50,700 bases of DNA from Chloroflexota bacterium. GTDB lineage: Bacteria; Chloroflexota; UBA11872. How positions within the stretch are numbered: the first letter of the stretch is position 1; each line of letters opens with the position of its first letter. Shown piece by piece: positions 8,419-17,962 of the stretch. The notes beneath the pieces are model-generated. The model made no database searches and was not told where the DNA came from. It worked only from the letters and a program-made list of their open reading frames with translations. The stretch is taken from positions 1-50,700 of the forward strand of contig JAPOXD010000031.1 of NCBI GenBank assembly GCA_026707285.1. The letters run 5' to 3'. The translations under genes and the position numbers were made by a program.

Positions 8419-9998
8419 GGCAACACCTCAACCGCCCGCCCCCATGCCGGTTCGGCGAGCTCTATCCCCATGGCCGGAACGTGCTCCCGGTAGAACGTCA
8501 AGCCGCCCGATTCCAGGTGGATCGGCATCAGGCGGCGCGGCTGGGCGATTTCGATGAACTCGAGCAGGTCGGGTCCCGAGGCGTGCCCCGAGGCGTGAAA
8601 GCGCTCCTGGGTTGGATCGTCGCCGAGCCGGCCCAGCATCTCCATCTGCAACAGATCCACCCACTGCCGCAGCCGGTTGATGTCCAGGACCTGCTCCTCG
8701 TTGTAGGGCTCGCTGGTGGAGTAGATCCAGGTGCCGCCGCCGGCGTCGACGTCCAGCAGCCGCAGCACGTCGTAGAAGCTCAACGCCAGGACGAAGTCCC
8801 CGGGCGAGCGGGCGATTTCGTCCGGATCGACCATGGCGTTGCCGTAGGTCTCGGCCACGAGCTGGCCCCAGGCTCGGCGACTCTCGCGCCGCTCGCGATA
8901 GACCAGGGGGCCTTGCGCCGGATCCGGCAGCGGCGTCGTCGGGTCGGCCGTGGCGAGCGCGTGCAGCAGAAACGCGTCCTTCTCCAGCACCACGAGCTGC
9001 CGTCCGGCGTGTCGCGCCGCATCCAGAAAGGTGTCGAGCCGCTCGAAGTTGCGCGGGCTGAAGTCGCCCACCACCAGCCCATCGGCTTTGCCGACGGCCT
9101 CGTGCACGCTCTGTCGAACCTCCTCTTCGGTGGCCGCGGGGCCTTCGGATGAGGCTTGGGTTCCCTCACAGATCAGCAGCGCCAGGTCGAGGGCTTGCAG
9201 TTCGCGGGCGAACTGCCGGGTGAGATCGCCGCCATGGCCGTGCATGCGGATGTCGCCGGAATACGCAATCCAGCCGACTGATGTCTCAATGGCGAAGCCA
9301 TGCCCGCCGGGTATCGAATGGTCGACCGGAAAGGCGCGGACGCAACGACCGTCGATTGCCCCACTGAACGGCGCCGTGCCGCGTAGCGTCCAACCTGCCG
9401 TCTGCTTGTTGAAATGGGGCGTCTTCCAAAAGCGCTCGGCGGCTTCGGTCCAGTGGTTCCCATCGACGAGGCGCCAGGATCGCTGGTCGCCGGACGCCTG
9501 CTCGGTCTTGAGCACCGCGCCGTCGGGGACTCGGGGCCGGACGACCACGGTCTCGTTTTCAAGGCCGGGCTGGCCGCAGTCCTGCATCCCTTTGACGATC
9601 ACCGCGGTGACGGAGCTGCTGACGATCGGGATGCCGGTGTTCAGAAACGACAGGTGCCCGTGATGGTCCTGATGCGCGTGCGACAGCAGCACCGCGCGCG
9701 GTCGCACGTCGTTCCGGTAGCCGGACTGGTTCCTCGCGTGGGTCCAGAAGGCCCTGACCTCCGGCAGTGACTCGAGATCCGGCCGGTACAGGCCCTCCAG
9801 CGGCGGAAGCAACCCGGTTCGCAGGAAGTCGAACGCGCCGGCCGTGGTACGCGGAGTAAGGAATTCTTCGAAGTAGCGCGCGTGGGCGCCGAACGACTTG
9901 CCGAAGTCGAGCAGCACCTGCCAGTCGCCGTCTTCCAGCAACAGCTTGTTGCCGCCGATCTCGCCGATGCCGCCCCAGCCGGTGACCCGCACGGACAT
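8415..9998 (-). CDS. RNase J-like metallo-beta-lactamase / beta-CASP hydrolase
   Basis: A 527-aa protein with the zinc motif SHAHQDHHGH (H107-x-H109-x-D111-H112), later ligand motifs HSIPGGHGF and YSGDIRMHG, and a beta-CASP-like insert (VVGDFSPRNFERL; GTWIYSTSEPYNEEQ; FHASGHASGPDL). The HASGHA motif and overall order match ribonuclease J and related RNA-processing MBL enzymes, but the N-terminus and an insertion of roughly 60 residues after residue 40 differ from RNase J itself. It is therefore called RNase J-like. The start is ATG 9998, giving MSVRVTGWGGIGEIGGNK; an upstream in-frame ATG exists at 10034. Confidence 0.8.
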   Translation of the reverse strand: MSVRVTGWGGIGEIGGNKLLLEDGDWQVLLDFGKSFGAHARYFEEFLTPRTTAGAFDFLRTGLLPPLEGLYRPDLESLPEVRAFWTHARNQSGYRNDVRPRAVLLSHAHQDHHGHLSFLNTGIPIVSSSVTAVIVKGMQDCGQPGLENETVVVRPRVPDGAVLKTEQASGDQRSWRLVDGNHWTEAAERFWKTPHFNKQTAGWTLRGTAPFSGAIDGRCVRAFPVDHSIPGGHGFAIETSVGWIAYSGDIRMHGHGGDLTRQFARELQALDLALLICEGTQASSEGPAATEEEVRQSVHEAVGKADGLVVGDFSPRNFERLDTFLDAARHAGRQLVVLEKDAFLLHALATADPTTPLPDPAQGPLVYRERRESRRAWGQLVAETYGNAMVDPDEIARSPGDFVLALSFYDVLRLLDVDAGGGTWIYSTSEPYNEEQVLDINRLRQWVDLLQMEMLGRLGDDPTQERFHASGHASGPDLLEFIEIAQPRRLMPIHLESGGLTFYREHVPAMGIELAEPAWGRAVEVLP

Positions 9999-10045
9999 GG
10001 GGGCTATGCCATGCGCCCGACGCGCGCGCCACACATGGCGCGAAG

Positions 10046-11047
10046 CTAGCCGCCGCCTTCGCGAAGCACGGCCCGGTTCTGAACGGATCGAGGCGGATTG
10101 CCCCGCAGCACGTGGGCCACGTCCTTCATCGCTGCTTCTGGACCGAAGGCGTGCATCTCATCGGATTCGCCGGCGTGGTGCGGCGTGGTGACGACGTTGG
10201 GCATCGAGAGCAGCGGATTGTCGTGGGTCGCGGGCTCGACCTCGAACACGTCCAGCCCGGCGCCGGCAATTGTTCCCGCTCGGAGCGAGGCGACAAGCGC
10301 CGCCTCATCCACAATCGGACCCCGCGCGGTATTGATGAGAAACGCGCTCGACTTCATCTTCGACAGGGCGTCGGCGTCAATCAGGTGGTGAGTGCTCGGG
10401 TTGAGCGGCGCGTGGATGGAGAGGTAGTCGGAGCGGCGCAGCAGGTCCTCGAAGTCGACGGGCTCCACATCCATGTCGCGCATGACGCTGGGATCGATGT
10501 AGGGATCGCAGGCGACGACCGACATGCCCAGCACCTGACACCGCAGGGCCATGGCCTGCGCGATGTTGCCGAACGCGAGCAGGCCCAGCGTGAGCCCGCG
10601 CAGCCGGGGCCACGGGTCCGCGGCGTCGCAAATGTCGTAGCGGGAAAGCGGCAGGCGTTCGTGGATTTGCCGGTAGGCGAAACCGAGCCGCCGATAGCAG
10701 GCGAGCAGGAGCATGAGGGCGTGGTCGGCCACTTCGTCGATGCAGAGATCGGGAACGTTGCCAACCGGCACGCCGTGCCGCGTGGCTGCTTCCAGATCCA
10801 CCGTGTCCACGCCGTCCGACCAGCAGCACACGGCGTGCAAGCTCGCGCCGGCCGCGAAGTCCTCGTCAACCATTTCGTGTCCCTGCACCACGACCACGGT
10901 CGCCTCCGGCAGGGCGGCGCGGCGAACCGCGGCGTCGTGCAGGTTGGCGTGCCGGATGGTTCCACCTGCCTCCTCGACGACCTGGCGATGCTGCAAGAGC
11001 ATCTTGTGCTGTGGCTCGGGAAGTAGGACGACGCGCTCGGTGGTCAT
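10046..11047 (-). CDS. D-isomer-specific 2-hydroxyacid dehydrogenase
   Basis: A 333-aa NAD-dependent oxidoreductase of the phosphoglycerate dehydrogenase superfamily. The nucleotide-binding loop reads LGLLAFGNIAQAMA, with Ala in place of the last Gly of GxGxxG. The catalytic Arg and Glu lie in NTARGPIVDEAALVASL and GAGLDVFEVEP, and the catalytic His in TPHHAG. There is no C-terminal ACT domain, so it is not a typical SerA; substrate specificity cannot be read from sequence. The start is ATG 11047 (MTTERVVLLPEPQ). It is separated by about 47 bases from the flanking MBL gene and follows the DUF3048 gene on the same strand. Confidence 0.9.
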   Translation of the reverse strand: MTTERVVLLPEPQHKMLLQHRQVVEEAGGTIRHANLHDAAVRRAALPEATVVVVQGHEMVDEDFAAGASLHAVCCWSDGVDTVDLEAATRHGVPVGNVPDLCIDEVADHALMLLLACYRRLGFAYRQIHERLPLSRYDICDAADPWPRLRGLTLGLLAFGNIAQAMALRCQVLGMSVVACDPYIDPSVMRDMDVEPVDFEDLLRRSDYLSIHAPLNPSTHHLIDADALSKMKSSAFLINTARGPIVDEAALVASLRAGTIAGAGLDVFEVEPATHDNPLLSMPNVVTTPHHAGESDEMHAFGPEAAMKDVAHVLRGNPPRSVQNRAVLREGGG

Positions 11048-11113
11048 GACGGGCTCCGGCCTGCGATGGGCGCCGCTAGCGTACGCCACCGGCGAAGAAC
11101 GCCGCGGTTGAGA

Positions 11114-12601
11114 TCAGCCGCTGTCGACGGGCTGATCGACGTCGAGCAGGTGGACCCAGGTGTGGCCGGGCCGCAGCTCCAACGGGGTCCCGCGTGCCGT
11201 CTTGAAGCGCGTGACCGCCTTGGCATTGGGCCGCTCCCACGTGCCCTGGATGCGCAAGCCGTCGCGAAACACGGTCACCGGGCCCGACCCGGTGGTCGGG
11301 ATTGCCAGCGAGAGATTTCCGAGCGAATCCTCGATAAAGGCCGTGACCCGGATATCGACGTGCTGAATCACCACGTTGGCGACGGTGATGGGCTTGTCGT
11401 TCGCCGCGTCGATGTCCGGAGCGCCCGCCAGCGAGCGTCGCCACTGACCGATGGCCGGGTCATAGCTGTAGTGCACTTGAAAATAGGTTTGAGGGCCCGG
11501 TGGAACGGTGATCGACCGCACGGCGCCGAGACTCTGGGGAGCCTCCGTGAACTCCAGGCCTTCGATCCAGCGTCGGGTTGAATATCGGCGGGCGCCGAAG
11601 TCGCGCAGGCTGGCCAGGCTCGCATACACGTTGAACGGCGATGGGCGGCTCGCCAGGCGCGTGTAGGGGCGGTCCCCCAAGAAGAAGAACTGATCCATGT
11701 CGGCCGCGGCGGAAGCGCGCAGGTCTTGCATGACCGGCGGGCTGGCGCCGACGTGGGCAAACAGCGCGTCGAACTGCTGGACGAGGTCCCGATCCACGAA
11801 CCGCGAGCTGCGAATCGGACCGACGAGGTCCACCTCGCTGTCCAGGAAAAACGCCGTGTAGCGCGTCACCCTGCCTTCGGTTTCGTGCTCGTAGACGATG
11901 TCCGCCTGGCTCAGGCCGCTCTGCGGACGGGCGCCGGGGGCGTTGTCGATCTTGACCGCGACCACGCGACGGTCGAGCGCTTCCGCCGAGATCGGCAGGC
12001 CTGTAAGCGGCGAACGGTGCGGAGACGGGGTGGGAGTCGGCGCTGCGATTGGAGTTGGAGTAGAAACAGGCGTCGGGGTCGCGCGCGGCGTGGGGGTCGG
12101 GGCGGCGGTTGGCCGCGCGACGGCAACGGCCGTGGGACGCGGTGCTGCCGTGACCGGCGGCGGCGCCGCTGTGGTGGAAGGTGCAGTTGACGTTGGCGCC
12201 GGGGGCGCCGTCGGCGCAGCCGTCCGAATCGCCTCCGGCGCTGCCGTGACCGGCTGCGGGGCCGCGGGCGTCGCGGCCCCGACCGTCGGGCGCGCCGCGG
12301 TTGGCGCCGAGGCCGCCGCTGTCGAAGTCTCCGATGCGGATGGATCCGTGGTTCCCGGTGCGGCAGGGGTTGATACCGGGGTGGCGGGCGGCGCCGTCGG
12401 CTCCGCCGAGGCCGGGGCAATCGGCGTCGGCGTGGGCTGCGAGTCCGGAGCGATTTCGCCGCACGCCGCGGCAAGAGCCGCCGCCGCTACGCCAACCGAC
12501 GCGCGCAGGACGGCCCGTCGTGAGCTTTGCCGCGATGCACGCGCGGCTCGCAGACCCCTGGCGCCGCCCTGCCGCCGACTGTCGAGCGTGCTGCTACTCA
12601 C
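11114..12601 (-). CDS. DUF3048 (YerB-like) lipoprotein with Tat-type signal
   Basis: A 495-aa exported protein. The N-terminus has a twin-arginine stretch (SSRRAVLRASVGVAAAALA) running into a lipobox ending AAAC, so it is probably a Tat-exported lipoprotein. A long Ala/Thr/Pro linker with repeated TPTP (about 50–195) leads to the DUF3048 domain: LTGLPISAEALDRRVVAVKIDN, then SQADIVYEHETEGRVTRYTAFF and IRSSRFVDRDLVQQFDALFAHVG. The family includes YerB; its biochemical role is not known to me. The start is GTG 12601 with no obvious ribosome site. Confidence 0.85.
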   Translation of the reverse strand: MSSSTLDSRRQGGARGLRAARASRQSSRRAVLRASVGVAAAALAAACGEIAPDSQPTPTPIAPASAEPTAPPATPVSTPAAPGTTDPSASETSTAAASAPTAARPTVGAATPAAPQPVTAAPEAIRTAAPTAPPAPTSTAPSTTAAPPPVTAAPRPTAVAVARPTAAPTPTPRATPTPVSTPTPIAAPTPTPSPHRSPLTGLPISAEALDRRVVAVKIDNAPGARPQSGLSQADIVYEHETEGRVTRYTAFFLDSEVDLVGPIRSSRFVDRDLVQQFDALFAHVGASPPVMQDLRASAAADMDQFFFLGDRPYTRLASRPSPFNVYASLASLRDFGARRYSTRRWIEGLEFTEAPQSLGAVRSITVPPGPQTYFQVHYSYDPAIGQWRRSLAGAPDIDAANDKPITVANVVIQHVDIRVTAFIEDSLGNLSLAIPTTGSGPVTVFRDGLRIQGTWERPNAKAVTRFKTARGTPLELRPGHTWVHLLDVDQPVDSG

Positions 12602-12729
12602 GGTTGGAGGAAGCGTGCCATTGGACCGTTCCCGCTGGCTCGTGCGCCGAAATCAACGCGATTTGACCACCGGAAGTGACGGGGGGACTCCAATTGCAGG
12701 CCGTTCGCAAGGTCTCGCTCCGTGCCGTC

Positions 12730-14247
12730 CTATCGCGCCCGCCCCCGCGCGCCGCCAAGCGCCTCGCGCACGATGATGTCGTCGATCAGGCGTTCCACTG
12801 GCGCCCAGTCGTCGGTGTAGACCTCCGTGGACTCCGGTACGGGTCGCAGCCGCCACGGGCGCTGCGCGATCACTTCCATGACGGGATTCTCGGTCGCCAG
12901 CGCGGCGGCATGGAGCTCTTCGTCGGAAATCGGGCGCAAGGCGCCGTAGATCAGGCTGTTGTTGTAGCCCGTCGGAAGGTCGATCACGTAGATGTAGGGA
13001 AAGACGGCCCGCATCGTGGATGACAGGACTTCGACCAGGCGAAAGTCCTGGCCGGTGCGCCCGGCATTGAGCGCCAGTACGCCGTTTGGCCGCAGGCGGT
13101 CGCGGGCCTCCTGGAAGAATTCGCGGGTTACCAGGTGAAACGGGATGTAGGGCTGGCGGTAGGCATCCACGGCGATGACGTCATAGCGGTCGTCTGAGTG
13201 CTGCAGGTAGGTGCGGCCATCGGCAGCGATGGTGCGCAGGTTCGGTTCGTTCATGTCGAAGTAGCGCTGGCCGAGCTCGATGACCTTGGGATCGAGCTCG
13301 ACGCCGTCGATCCGCACGTCGTCGCCGTACACGGCGGTGTACTGCTTCGACACCGTGCCCGCGCCAAGGCCGACGACCAGGAGGGAGTCCACGTCGGCCA
13401 TAGTTTGCCCGCCGATGAGCGGCGCCAGCAGGAAGTAGTCCCACGGACCGCCGGTGAGCAGACGCTCGGGGTGGTAGATCGAGTGAGTCCCAATGCCCTC
13501 ATTGAGCACCAGGCGCAGCCCGCGCCCCGGATCGTCGATGACCTGGATGAACTGTATGGCGGAGTCGCCCTCCCACACCAAGCCGTCCACGGGTCGCACG
13601 GCGCCGGGCCTGATAACGAGCCAGAGGATGACGATGATGACGGCAAAGGCGGCATAAATGCCCCGGCGCACGTTGCTCCGCGCCCCGATCAGCGCCATGC
13701 CCAGCAGCACCCAGGCAAAGAGTAGGAAGGTCAGGCGTGTGCCAAATGTGGGCACGAGGGTGAGCACCGGCAGAAACGCCCCGACGATGCTGCCGATGGT
13801 GCTGAGCGCGTAAACCTGTCCGGCCCGGCGGCCCGCGTGTTGCACATCTCGGGTGACCAGGCGGATGGCAAATGGGGACACCATGCCCAGCATGGTCAGC
13901 GGTACCGAAAACAGGAGCAGCACGCCCAGCAGGGAGCCAAAGAACAGGCCCCCGCTCAAGCTCGCGATGGCCTCGGACGAGATTTCGAGCACCGGGCCGG
14001 CGACGAAAGGAATCAGCCCCACGCCAAACGCCGCGATGGCGATGATGTGGAACAGGGTCGATTCACGCGGCCGGCGATCCGCCACCATGCCGCCGATCCA
14101 ATAGCCGATGGAGAGATACAGCAGCGTCAGCCCGATGACGACGGCCCAAATGATGGTGCTGGTGCCGAAGAACGGCGCCAGCAGGCGAGAGGCCGTGATC
14201 TCGACGGCCAGGATCGACATGCCGGAAAAGAACGTGGTCACCAGCAC
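12730..14247 (-). CDS. Membrane-bound spermidine synthase-like protein
   Basis: A 505-aa fusion. Residues 1 to about 215 form a set of hydrophobic helices (AVEITASRLLAPFFGTSTIIWA in the first), and the remainder is a polyamine-synthase-type Rossmann domain (LLVVGLGAGTVSKQY; DGVELDPKVIELGQRYF; YDVIAVDAYRQPYIPFHL). The family is annotated as fused-MFS/spermidine synthase; whether these transfer aminopropyl groups is uncertain. Transmembrane helix 1 begins right at the GTG start, and the frame is open for another 48 or so codons upstream without ATG, GTG or TTG, so the start is less certain than the gene. Confidence 0.85.
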   Translation of the reverse strand: MLVTTFFSGMSILAVEITASRLLAPFFGTSTIIWAVVIGLTLLYLSIGYWIGGMVADRRPRESTLFHIIAIAAFGVGLIPFVAGPVLEISSEAIASLSGGLFFGSLLGVLLLFSVPLTMLGMVSPFAIRLVTRDVQHAGRRAGQVYALSTIGSIVGAFLPVLTLVPTFGTRLTFLLFAWVLLGMALIGARSNVRRGIYAAFAVIIVILWLVIRPGAVRPVDGLVWEGDSAIQFIQVIDDPGRGLRLVLNEGIGTHSIYHPERLLTGGPWDYFLLAPLIGGQTMADVDSLLVVGLGAGTVSKQYTAVYGDDVRIDGVELDPKVIELGQRYFDMNEPNLRTIAADGRTYLQHSDDRYDVIAVDAYRQPYIPFHLVTREFFQEARDRLRPNGVLALNAGRTGQDFRLVEVLSSTMRAVFPYIYVIDLPTGYNNSLIYGALRPISDEELHAAALATENPVMEVIAQRPWRLRPVPESTEVYTDDWAPVERLIDDIIVREALGGARGRAR

Positions 14248-14394
14248 CAGCGCAATGCGCGCCGGCGTGGTCGGCGAATCGCTTGGCGTGGGCGGCGCTC
14301 GTTCGTCTGCGGGCGTCGGGGCGTCGATCAGCGTTCTCCAGGGCGCCGCGGCAGATTGACCGATGGCGCGAACGTCAGCATATCGCCAGCCGGG

Positions 14395-16011
14395 TCAATA
14401 CCCTAGAACTTGTCCGTGCCATCGTGGGTCGGTTGCGCCAAACCGGGCGCCGCTCGCCGGATCCAGCATGATGCCCTGGCTGCGGGCTCGCGGGGTGAAC
14501 GCGGGCGCCGAGGCGACCCCATGACCGCGCCGCTCCAGTGCGCTGGCGACGTCCAACTCGAACCGAGACTCCAGCGTCAATGTGTCCGTGTCGGCGTCGT
14601 GATACCAGCGTGGGGCGTCCATCGCGGCCTGCCAGTGCATCCCGTGGTCGATGACGTTGGTCAAGACTTGGAAGTTCGCCTGGGTCTGGAAGTGGCCGCC
14701 CGGCGACCCGCCCAGCATCATCAGCGCCCCTTCACGCTGGACCATGTAGGTGTTGAGCGTATGGATGGGCCGTTTGCCGCCGGCGAGGCAGTTGGGACTC
14801 TCGGGGTCGAGGGAAAACCCATTCATTCGATTGTTGAGCAGCACGCCGGTCCCCGGAACGATGAAGGCCGAGCCGAATTGCTGAAAGACGCTCTGAATCA
14901 GCGTGATGGCGTTGCCGTCTTCGTCGACGACGGACACCGCCGTGGTGTCCTGTCCCGCACCGCTCGGGTCCGTCGACGCCGGGCTTAGTGACGCCCGCGC
15001 CGGGTTCAGCATCATCCGTCGCCGGGCCGCGAATTCCTTGGACACGAGCAAGTCCACGGGGACATCGACGTGCGCGGGGTCGCCGAGGTGCGCCAGGCGG
15101 TCGGCGAAGGCCAGCTTGTGCGCCTCGACCATGATGTGCAGGCTGTTCGCCGTGCCGAATCGCAGCGCCGCCACATCAAACCCCTCGGCGATGTTGAGAT
15201 CCGCGAGCACGAGATAGCCCTGCGACGGCAGCGGCTGCTCCAGCACCTCGTATCCGCGATAGACCGTGCGCAGCGGCGGGAGGACTTCAGCCGGCATGGC
15301 GGTCAGGTCTTCGACGGACCAGTCTCCTCCGGCCGCTTCGGATGCTTGCAGCAGGCGCTCGGCGAACAGTCCCTGGTAGAACCCGGCCGCTCCATTGGCC
15401 GCGATCTCGCGGAGGGTCCGCGCCAGGTCCGGCTGCACCAGCGATTCGCCGGGTCGCGGTGCGCGACCGCCGGGACAAAGCACCGCCGCCGTGGTGGGGA
15501 TTTGCTTGAGCGTTTCGAGCGACTGGCTGATCGCGCCGGCCAGCGCCATGTCGACGGGAAACCCGCCGCTGGCATACACGATGGCGGGCGCCAGCAGGCG
15601 CTCCAGCGGCACCTGCCCATACCGCCGGTTGATCAAATCCCATGCGGCGACGGCGCCCGGCAGCGTGGCGGACCGCAGCCCGTGGGTGGGAATGCCGTCG
15701 TCGTAGCCCGCTGGATCAGCGGCCGCCGGCGCCGGCCCGCTGGCGTTGACGGCTTCGACGATGCCCGTGGCCGCTGGTCGGCAGAGCGCGAACACGTCGC
15801 CGCCCAGTTGGTTGGAGCTTGGCTCGACCACCGCGATCACGGCGGCGGCCCCGATCGCGGCATCGAATGCGTTGCCGCCCTCCAGGAGCACGCGGATTCC
15901 CGTGGCCGTCGCCAGTGGATGGCCGGTCGACACCATCGTGTGCGCCGTAACCACCGGTCCTCGGCCGGTGCTCACGAATGCCCGGCTGCTCACACCGGCG
16001 GCAGCGGTCAC
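14395..16011 (-). CDS. Gamma-glutamyltransferase family protein
   Basis: A 538-aa Ntn-hydrolase precursor. The large-subunit part opens VSTGHPLATATGIRVLLEGGNAFDAAIGA and the autocleavage site reads GQDTTAVSVVDEDGNAIT, where the second Thr would become the nucleophile of the small subunit (canonical TTH/TT). SNQLGGDVF and the GGSPGG oxyanion/Gly-rich motif are also present. No signal peptide is visible, so it may act in the cytoplasm, unlike periplasmic GGT. Substrate could be glutathione or another gamma-glutamyl or cephalosporin-like amide. It follows dnaN on the same strand with a gap of about 35 bases. Confidence 0.9.
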   Translation of the reverse strand: MTAAAGVSSRAFVSTGRGPVVTAHTMVSTGHPLATATGIRVLLEGGNAFDAAIGAAAVIAVVEPSSNQLGGDVFALCRPAATGIVEAVNASGPAPAAADPAGYDDGIPTHGLRSATLPGAVAAWDLINRRYGQVPLERLLAPAIVYASGGFPVDMALAGAISQSLETLKQIPTTAAVLCPGGRAPRPGESLVQPDLARTLREIAANGAAGFYQGLFAERLLQASEAAGGDWSVEDLTAMPAEVLPPLRTVYRGYEVLEQPLPSQGYLVLADLNIAEGFDVAALRFGTANSLHIMVEAHKLAFADRLAHLGDPAHVDVPVDLLVSKEFAARRRMMLNPARASLSPASTDPSGAGQDTTAVSVVDEDGNAITLIQSVFQQFGSAFIVPGTGVLLNNRMNGFSLDPESPNCLAGGKRPIHTLNTYMVQREGALMMLGGSPGGHFQTQANFQVLTNVIDHGMHWQAAMDAPRWYHDADTDTLTLESRFELDVASALERRGHGVASAPAFTPRARSQGIMLDPASGARFGATDPRWHGQVLGY

Positions 16012-16045
16012 GCCGCGACCTGACGGCGACGGTCGCCCGCGATGC

Positions 16046-17191
16046 CTAGCTCACCGTGTGCATGGGCATGATCACGTGGCTGTGGGTCTCAACCTCCTCG
16101 TCGCCGTCCACCGGACGAAATCGTCCCGGGCTGGTGGCGCCGGAGGTGCCTACCGAGATGCGTTCGGTGGCGATCGTACCCAGGCATTCGGACAAGAAGC
16201 GGGGATTGAAGGCAATGAGGCCGCCGTCGCCGCTGACTTCGGCGTCGAGTTCGCCGGAGTTTTCGCCCAGCTCGGCCGAATTCGACGTCAGCACCATGCG
16301 GCCGGATTCGCCTTCCGCGCCCGGCTGCACGTGCAGCTTGATGACGTTTGCCCCGGAGCTGGCGAAGAGGGAGGCGATGCGGGTGGCCTGCGCGAAGGCT
16401 TGCGTGTCGACCACGACCCGCGTGTCGACCTCGCCCGGGATCAGCTGCGGGTAGTTCGGAAACTGCCCGTCGATGAGCGTGGCGATGAAGGTGACCGTGC
16501 TCGTGCGGAACAGGACTTGCGACTGCGTTTCGCTGAGCCCGATGGTCACGGTGCCCGGATCGTCGGCGAGCATTCGCTGCAGCTCGACCATGGCGGGGCG
16601 AGGCACGACGATTTGCACCGGCTCGGCCAGGCCCGTTTCCACGTCCTCGCGGCGCACGGCCAGCCGATAGCCGTCGGCGGCCGCCAGCTCGATGTGATCC
16701 GGGCCGATGGTGATCGACACGCCGGCCAGCACCGGTCGGCTGTCGTCGGTCGCGGCCGCGGTCACCACCTGCCCGATCACGTCGGCCAGCAGATCGGTGG
16801 CCAGGTCGACCTCGCGCTCGTCGCCCGTCGTCGGGATGGGCGGAAAGTCTTCGGCGCTCAGCCCCTTGATCTTGGCCTGGTAGCGCCCGGACGCGACGCT
16901 GAGGCTGTCGGTTTCATCGTCGGTGGCCACGGTCACCGGCCCCTCGGGGAGCTGGGCGACGAAATCGCTCAACAGCCGGGCGGGCACGGTGATGGCGCCC
17001 TCGTCTTCGACGCTCGCGCCCAGCCACACCGACATTGCCAGCTGCTGGTTCATGCCCGAAAGCCGCAGTCCACCGTCTTCGGACTGCAACAACACGTTGC
17101 TCAGCACGGGCAGCGTGCTCCGGGTGGCGACGGCGCGGCTCACCAGCGCCAGGCCGCGGCTCAGGTTCTCTTGCAGGCAGGTCACACGCAT
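16046..17191 (-). CDS. dnaN: DNA polymerase III beta subunit (sliding clamp)
   Basis: The ring-shaped processivity clamp for the replicative polymerase. The 381-aa length is that expected for three clamp domains, and the sequence matches throughout (MRVTCLQENLSRGLALVSRAV; LPVLSNVLLQ; VNPRFLSECL-like FNPRFLSECL; IMPMHTV at the C-terminus). The ATG at 17191 is eight bases after GGGAGG (17205–17200); another ATG two codons earlier is only two bases from that site and is unlikely. dnaA, recF and gyrB are not adjacent, so this copy is not in a classical oriC cluster. It is divergent from the ANTAR regulator. Confidence 0.97.
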   Translation of the reverse strand: MRVTCLQENLSRGLALVSRAVATRSTLPVLSNVLLQSEDGGLRLSGMNQQLAMSVWLGASVEDEGAITVPARLLSDFVAQLPEGPVTVATDDETDSLSVASGRYQAKIKGLSAEDFPPIPTTGDEREVDLATDLLADVIGQVVTAAATDDSRPVLAGVSITIGPDHIELAAADGYRLAVRREDVETGLAEPVQIVVPRPAMVELQRMLADDPGTVTIGLSETQSQVLFRTSTVTFIATLIDGQFPNYPQLIPGEVDTRVVVDTQAFAQATRIASLFASSGANVIKLHVQPGAEGESGRMVLTSNSAELGENSGELDAEVSGDGGLIAFNPRFLSECLGTIATERISVGTSGATSPGRFRPVDGDEEVETHSHVIMPMHTVS

Positions 17192-17199
17192 CCGCATGT

Positions 17200-17205
17200 C
17201 CTCCC
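17200..17205 (-). promoter_or_regulatory. dnaN ribosome binding site that decides the start
   Basis: GGGAGG on the minus strand lies 8 bases before the ATG at 17191 and only 2 bases before the in-frame ATG at 17197, favouring the former. Confidence 0.7.
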
Positions 17206-17227
17206 AATCATTTGCGGAATTCGGTGA

Positions 17228-17257
17228 CCGTGCACGCAATCCATAGGGTGTGCACGG
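17228..17257 (-). repeat. Inverted repeat in the dnaN 5' region
   Basis: CCGTGCAC (17228–17235) and GTGCACGG (17250–17257) are perfect inverted 8-mers separated by 14 bases, located just after the predicted dnaN transcription start. It could be an operator or the first stem of the transcript. Confidence 0.45.
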
Positions 17258-17264
17258 CCAGCGG

Positions 17265-17294
17265 ATACTAGGGGTTGTGGGGCGGGGGCGTCAA
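17265..17294 (-). promoter_or_regulatory. dnaN: Candidate dnaN promoter
   Basis: On the minus strand TTGACG (17294–17289) and TAGTAT (17270–17265) are 18 bases apart, a good housekeeping promoter match in the divergent gap before dnaN. Confidence 0.5.
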
Positions 17295-17369
17295 CGCAAT
17301 TCCGGATGCTGCTAGGCTGACTCTGCGCCGGGCGATCCACCCGGTCTCCGCGCTGAAGGTGATAGTGGC

Positions 17370-17942
<573 letters not shown>

Positions 17943-17962
17943 CAAGCAGCGGCGCGCGCACG

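Noticed and set aside
16046-17369. A replication origin at dnaN.
   Set aside because: No dnaA, recF or gyrB nearby and no cluster of DnaA boxes in the gap; the inverted repeat there does not match TTATCCACA.
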